A DNA stretch of 64,000 nt. Origin: Gracilariopsis chorda. Lineage: Eukaryota; Rhodophyta; Florideophyceae; Gracilariales; Gracilariaceae. Below the pieces are notes generated by a model that was given only the letters and a program-made list of their open reading frames with translations, did no database searches and was not told the origin of the DNA. The translations under genes were made by a program, and so were the position numbers. The DNA is taken from NCBI GenBank assembly GCA_003194525.1, contig NBIV01000003.1, positions 558,001 through 622,000 on the forward strand, given 5' to 3'. This document shows positions 60,695 through 64,000 of the stretch, one piece after another (the first letter of the stretch is position 1; the number at the start of each line of letters is the position of its first letter).

Positions 60695-61582
60695 ATGTTG
60701 TCGTGCCGCACTCCGTGCTTCGCATCCATTCCAACTGCTTCCTTCATTTCCCATTCCGCTCGTACTACACCCCCTGCAAAGTATACCTCCTCCCAACCAG
60801 CCCCCAATGTCTATACCTTGGTCACCACGGACAACCAATCAAACCCCTCGCATATCCACATTCTACCAGTAATCCATGCGCTTCAATCCACTCACTCTCA
60901 ACTTCTCAACACGCTCACCTCGCTTTCCCCACCCCCGAAAGCCCTCGTACTGGAACTGTGTTCCGCTAGAATGCATTTACTCCAACAAACCCAACAACAA
61001 CAACAAAAACAGCAACCACCGTCTACAAACAAACCTTTGTCGCCGTTTTCCGTTCACACTCTTCTACAACGTCTCATGCAAGCGCAATCCCAAACTCTAC
61101 AAACCGCCGTTTCCGCCCCACGTTCCCCCGCACACCCTGCAAACCAAATGCAAATCGCCTACAACATCTGGGTCAATCACCTTTCCAACCCCCCTCAATC
61201 CGTCATACTTGCCGATCGTCGCATAGATACAACGCTTCGACACTGGGCCAACACCGTATCCATCTGCGAAAAACTCAAGCTCATCATCGATTCATTACTA
61301 ACGCCCCTCATAAAAATCACCCCATCACGTCTTCAGAGAGCGTTCACGTCCGCTCAAACAATTGCACAATGGCGCTCGCAACTTGCTCGTACCGCCCCTG
61401 CAACCTTTTGTGCGCTCTGTCAACACAGGGAATTGCACATGGTATGGGCCCTTCGAGATAGTGTTTCCGTTCTTGACGCAGACTGCGTCGTTCTTATATG
61501 TGGCGCTGTACACGCTCCAGCCATTTGTCAACTGTTGGAGACTGCGCATCCTGTTGATATTCATCGTATCTGTTCACATTGA
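60695..61582 (+). CDS. TraB-domain protein (TRABD family)
   Basis: 295 aa, ATG 60695. The family pattern is clear: VYTLVTTDN and HIHILPVIHALQ at the start of the domain, ALVLELCSARMHLLQ (conserved ELC-x-R), SVILADRRIDTTLRHWAN (conserved DR-x3-TLRR) plus EKLKLI, and VLICGAVHAPAICQLLE (conserved G-x-H-x2-G/A-I) near the C-terminus. A poly-Gln/Asn insertion follows ELCSAR. The N-terminal ~40 residues (CFASIPTASFISHSARTTPP) look like a targeting peptide. Eukaryotic relatives act at mitochondrial or ER-contact membranes; the biochemical role is unsettled. It has no obvious C-terminal TM pair. Confidence 0.8.
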   Translation: MLSCRTPCFASIPTASFISHSARTTPPAKYTSSQPAPNVYTLVTTDNQSNPSHIHILPVIHALQSTHSQLLNTLTSLSPPPKALVLELCSARMHLLQQTQQQQQKQQPPSTNKPLSPFSVHTLLQRLMQAQSQTLQTAVSAPRSPAHPANQMQIAYNIWVNHLSNPPQSVILADRRIDTTLRHWANTVSICEKLKLIIDSLLTPLIKITPSRLQRAFTSAQTIAQWRSQLARTAPATFCALCQHRELHMVWALRDSVSVLDADCVVLICGAVHAPAICQLLETAHPVDIHRICSH

Positions 61583-62077
61583 TGACCAGCGGCCTAACGA
61601 TTTTGCCCCGCTTGTGTTGCTCCTTCTCAAACGTCTCGCGTCCCGGCAACTCCTGTTGCAGTACTGCTGTACTCAGAGGTCCGTGGTATACTACTTTGTA
61701 GCTGTCAACTCCGTTCACGAGAGCGCACCGGTTTTCAACCCCAACGTATAGAACATGCCATCTTGTCCTTCTGATCACTCACGTTGCATATTTCACAACA
61801 CTTTTTGTGTGCATTCATAGCTGAATGAAAATCTGTGCTGCCTTCTTCAATTTGGTCGTGCTCTTTTCGAGTTTCCCTCTGTTTATCGTTTCCTACGCTA
61901 CCATGTCCCTGCTTCTGTTACAATCTTCTACTTCTCTTGCATCGAATGCACTACCCCTACGCTTGCTTCATCACCTTCAGACCAACATTTCTCGTTCATA
62001 CACACAAAAGCAAGACTGAAGTTTTAGTCATGAACCAAGAGCAAAAAAGGAAACAGTTATTCCGCGCGGTGCAACTC
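61583..62077. other. Intergenic (convergent)
   Basis: Lies between the TraB-domain gene and Nup54. A minus-strand open frame at 61494-61778 looks partly coding but overlaps the TraB-domain gene and has no family, so I do not call it. Confidence 0.4.
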
Positions 62078-63232
62078 TCATCGACTCAGGGAGCTGTCCA
62101 TGATGTTGACATCCCTATCAATTCGTTCACAAACATGACTCAGATGTTGAATTCCCTGAAGCTGATCACCTAATAACTGTTTGATAGCAGTAGCAGCAGC
62201 GCCGTCTCGAATCTCAACAGCAGGTTGAGTTTGTCGATTCAAAATTGTGGTTTCTGCCAGTTCTACAAGGTCGCTAAGTTTGTCCTTAAACTCGGCAGGT
62301 GCTGCAAGTGCTCTTGCAATTGTATCAAGTCGTTTCTTGCGCTCCGTTTCTTTCGGTGTGAGGACGCCACTCGAATCCGTATTCGACGCGGCCAGTTCCA
62401 CACTGGATGCTATGCGTAATAGCTTTCGCGCAAGTTCACGATGTCGCCTTCGGCATGCCGCCAATTTAGTGGATATCTCTGTGTCGACGTCACCGTCGAT
62501 CTTTTTGATGAGCTGCTCGATTTTGGAAAGCACTACTAGATGATCTTCTATTCGTTTCGTCTGGAGGTTTGACCTCTGTATGAGATCGTCGAATAGATTA
62601 GCTTGCACCGGAACGAGACGTGAAGGGTCGGGGTTCTTCAGGACGGCCTCATCCCAGAGCTTCTCATCCATGTTTGCCGCTCGTGAGTACCTGGAGATGT
62701 CACCAGGTTGAACATTGTTGTACAGAGCTGCGTGAAACTTGGATTCGGGATGTAATGGATTTAGCTTTTCAATCACTTCTGTCAGTGCGCGGGGGAGACG
62801 AAGAGGTTGTTGCGGTTGTGCTATCTGTGGTTGTGATGCTCCAAACATGGCTGATCCACCAAACGCCGCTGCGGATTGACCCCAACCCGATTGACTTTGA
62901 GCCCCAAATAAACTTGCACTTGTCTGTGGAGCGCCGAATAACGACTGCGATTGACCAAAGAGAGATTGGCTTTGCGGCTGCGGCTGACCGAAAAGCGACT
63001 GACTTTGTGGCTGCATCTGACCGAAAAGCGATTGTGATTGTCCAAAGAGAGATTGGCTCTGTGGTTGTGTCTGTCCGAAAAGCGACTGCGACTGTGGTTG
63101 ACTGCTGCCAAATCCGAATGACGGGTTCGACTGTGCTGAGACTCCGAAGCCGAAACTTCCTTGCGCTTGACTTGATGCACCGAACCCAAAGGATGTTTGT
63201 GCTTGGCTCGAACCGCCAAAGCTAAACGCCAT
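62078..63232 (-). CDS. NUP54: Nucleoporin Nup54
   Basis: 384 aa from ATG 63232 (MAFSFGGSSQAQ). Nup54 is part of the Nup62-Nup58-Nup54 channel complex that forms the FG permeability barrier. Residues 1-150 are FG/GLFG-like repeats with a Ser/Gln spacer (SFGFG, SQSLFGQ repeated about eight times). The C-terminal Nup54 domain begins at LTEVIEKLNPLHPESKFHAA, continues through WDEAVLKNPDPSRLVPVQA and FDDLIQRSNLQ, then coiled coil (RRRHRELARKLLRIASSVEL). Intronless. The short repeat array at 62930-63180 is also a DNA-level tandem repeat (about 30-60-bp units). Confidence 0.92.
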   Translation of the reverse strand: MAFSFGGSSQAQTSFGFGASSQAQGSFGFGVSAQSNPSFGFGSSQPQSQSLFGQTQPQSQSLFGQSQSLFGQMQPQSQSLFGQPQPQSQSLFGQSQSLFGAPQTSASLFGAQSQSGWGQSAAAFGGSAMFGASQPQIAQPQQPLRLPRALTEVIEKLNPLHPESKFHAALYNNVQPGDISRYSRAANMDEKLWDEAVLKNPDPSRLVPVQANLFDDLIQRSNLQTKRIEDHLVVLSKIEQLIKKIDGDVDTEISTKLAACRRRHRELARKLLRIASSVELAASNTDSSGVLTPKETERKKRLDTIARALAAPAEFKDKLSDLVELAETTILNRQTQPAVEIRDGAAATAIKQLLGDQLQGIQHLSHVCERIDRDVNIMDSSLSR

Positions 63233-64000
63233 TCTGAAAAGAGAGGTAATGGACAGTAACTGTTTATGTCTTGTGTAGGTGTTTGGTGTCCGTGACGACT
63301 GGGTGAGGATGGTTGATATGATTGGGTGCCAGGTACAGTCTCTGGTTTCCACCGCGTCCGCAGTCTAGTTATACCAAGGGTAGTTTGGAGGCGGGATCGT
63401 TATGCGTCCGGCGTATCGGATGGAAACCTTCGACCTTGCGCGCAGTTGGCGGCGTCTCGTGCGGCTTCTGCAGAGGATCAAATCTGCCCTACGTAGGTAC
63501 CGTTGATACCGTTGGTAGCAATCTTACCAACGGTATCCTTCGGTAACACGCAACCCGTTTTGCACGCCCTGCGATGGATGGACTTCTACGGACGGTTTGC
63601 CTTGAATTTTTTTCGAAAATATAGCTTCACTGACGCCAGTTGCAAGACCACGGCGGGATCAGGACTTCAGAAGTTCACAGGCCAGTTTCGCGGTGTGGGC
63701 TTCAGCATAAAGTCCTTCGATCCCAGAGTCGGAAAAGAGCTTACCAGCGCACCCACGGACGCCTTGAGGTAGATTTCAGCTGCCGCAATTGCTTAGAACA
63801 ATGAACCTTCGAGTAGAACTCAGGAGAAACTCCTCCAATTAAACGCAAAAAGGTGACTTGAAGTCTTGCACCCTTGCACCTCTCAAAGAAGTTAGTCGTT
63901 GTTAACCAAGTTTTAAGAACACTGCCCGTCATCGCCCTCATGTGAAAACGCGATAAACAGGTATTGATTGCTTTCACGTACTCTTCACATCTTATGCCGG
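63233..64000. other. Intergenic to window end, with a hairpin
   Basis: Upstream of Nup54. GATACCGTTGGTA (63505-63517) and TACCAACGGTATC (63525-63537) form a perfect 13-bp stem with a 7-nt loop. ORFs in the last 500 bp are short and unrecognised. Confidence 0.5.

Noticed and set aside
61494-61778. Minus-strand 94-aa ORF overlapping the 3' end of the TraB-domain gene
   Set aside because: It overlaps conserved TraB-domain coding sequence on the other strand and has no recognisable family.

Overview
This is a nuclear chromosome segment of a eukaryote. The evidence is spliceosomal introns (GTAAGT/GTACGT donors, TNCTAAC-like branch sites), replisome genes (GINS Psf3, MCM3, MCM-binding protein, a Pol delta p66-like subunit), Nup54, PPWD1, a P/U-type cyclin and bZIP factors. 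Genes are mostly intronless and compact, often divergently paired, and separated by islands of transposon debris. Two bacterial-type aminoacyl-tRNA synthetases with N-terminal leaders (LeuRS, TyrRS) imply organelle targeting. A starch-binding (CBM20) membrane protein and a DUF6818-type SANT-like protein fit a photosynthetic eukaryote, and a red alga is my best guess (about 50%). A clear SAS-6 homologue is unexpected for red algae, which lack centrioles, so the taxon should be treated as open.

Layout. Positions 1-3.5 kb are repeat-like DNA with one degraded minus-strand coding remnant. Positions 3.56-11.2 kb are a complete Mutator-like element (MULE): identical 240-bp terminal inverted repeats, a perfect 9-bp target duplication, a ~1,910-codon Ulp1-peptidase/MULE-transposase ORF broken by two in-frame stops, and an oppositely oriented MA3-like ORF. 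Positions 11.5-25.8 kb are gene-dense: DUF6818 protein, PSF3, LeuRS, MCMBP, MCM3 and an envelope-like protein. Positions 25.8-30.6 kb are a transposon graveyard with LINE 3' ends in both orientations, a hAT-type MITE and a cluster of GCAATC/GATTGC palindromes. Positions 30.7-46.6 kb carry bZIP, TMBIM, a 4-TM protein, SAS-6, an unknown protein, PPWD1, cyclin, tail-anchored CBM20 and an unknown protein. Positions 46.6-51.4 kb are mostly LINE remnants. Positions 51.4-64 kb carry a coiled-coil protein, a second bZIP, a multi-TM transporter-like protein, TyrRS, POLD3-like, a small membrane protein, a TraB-domain protein and Nup54.

How the genes fit together. Four replication proteins (PSF3, MCMBP, MCM3, POLD3-like) lie in the window. 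Their three promoters carry E2F-type sites (TTTGGCGGGAAA or TTTTGGCGCC), including two in the shared MCMBP/MCM3 promoter, so an E2F-driven S-phase regulon can be read directly from the DNA. CCAAT boxes recur in other GC-rich promoters. At least three single-base losses in G/C runs (MCM3 and two in CBM20), plus probably a fourth in a bZIP gene, break otherwise intact genes. They look more like consensus undercalls than biology.
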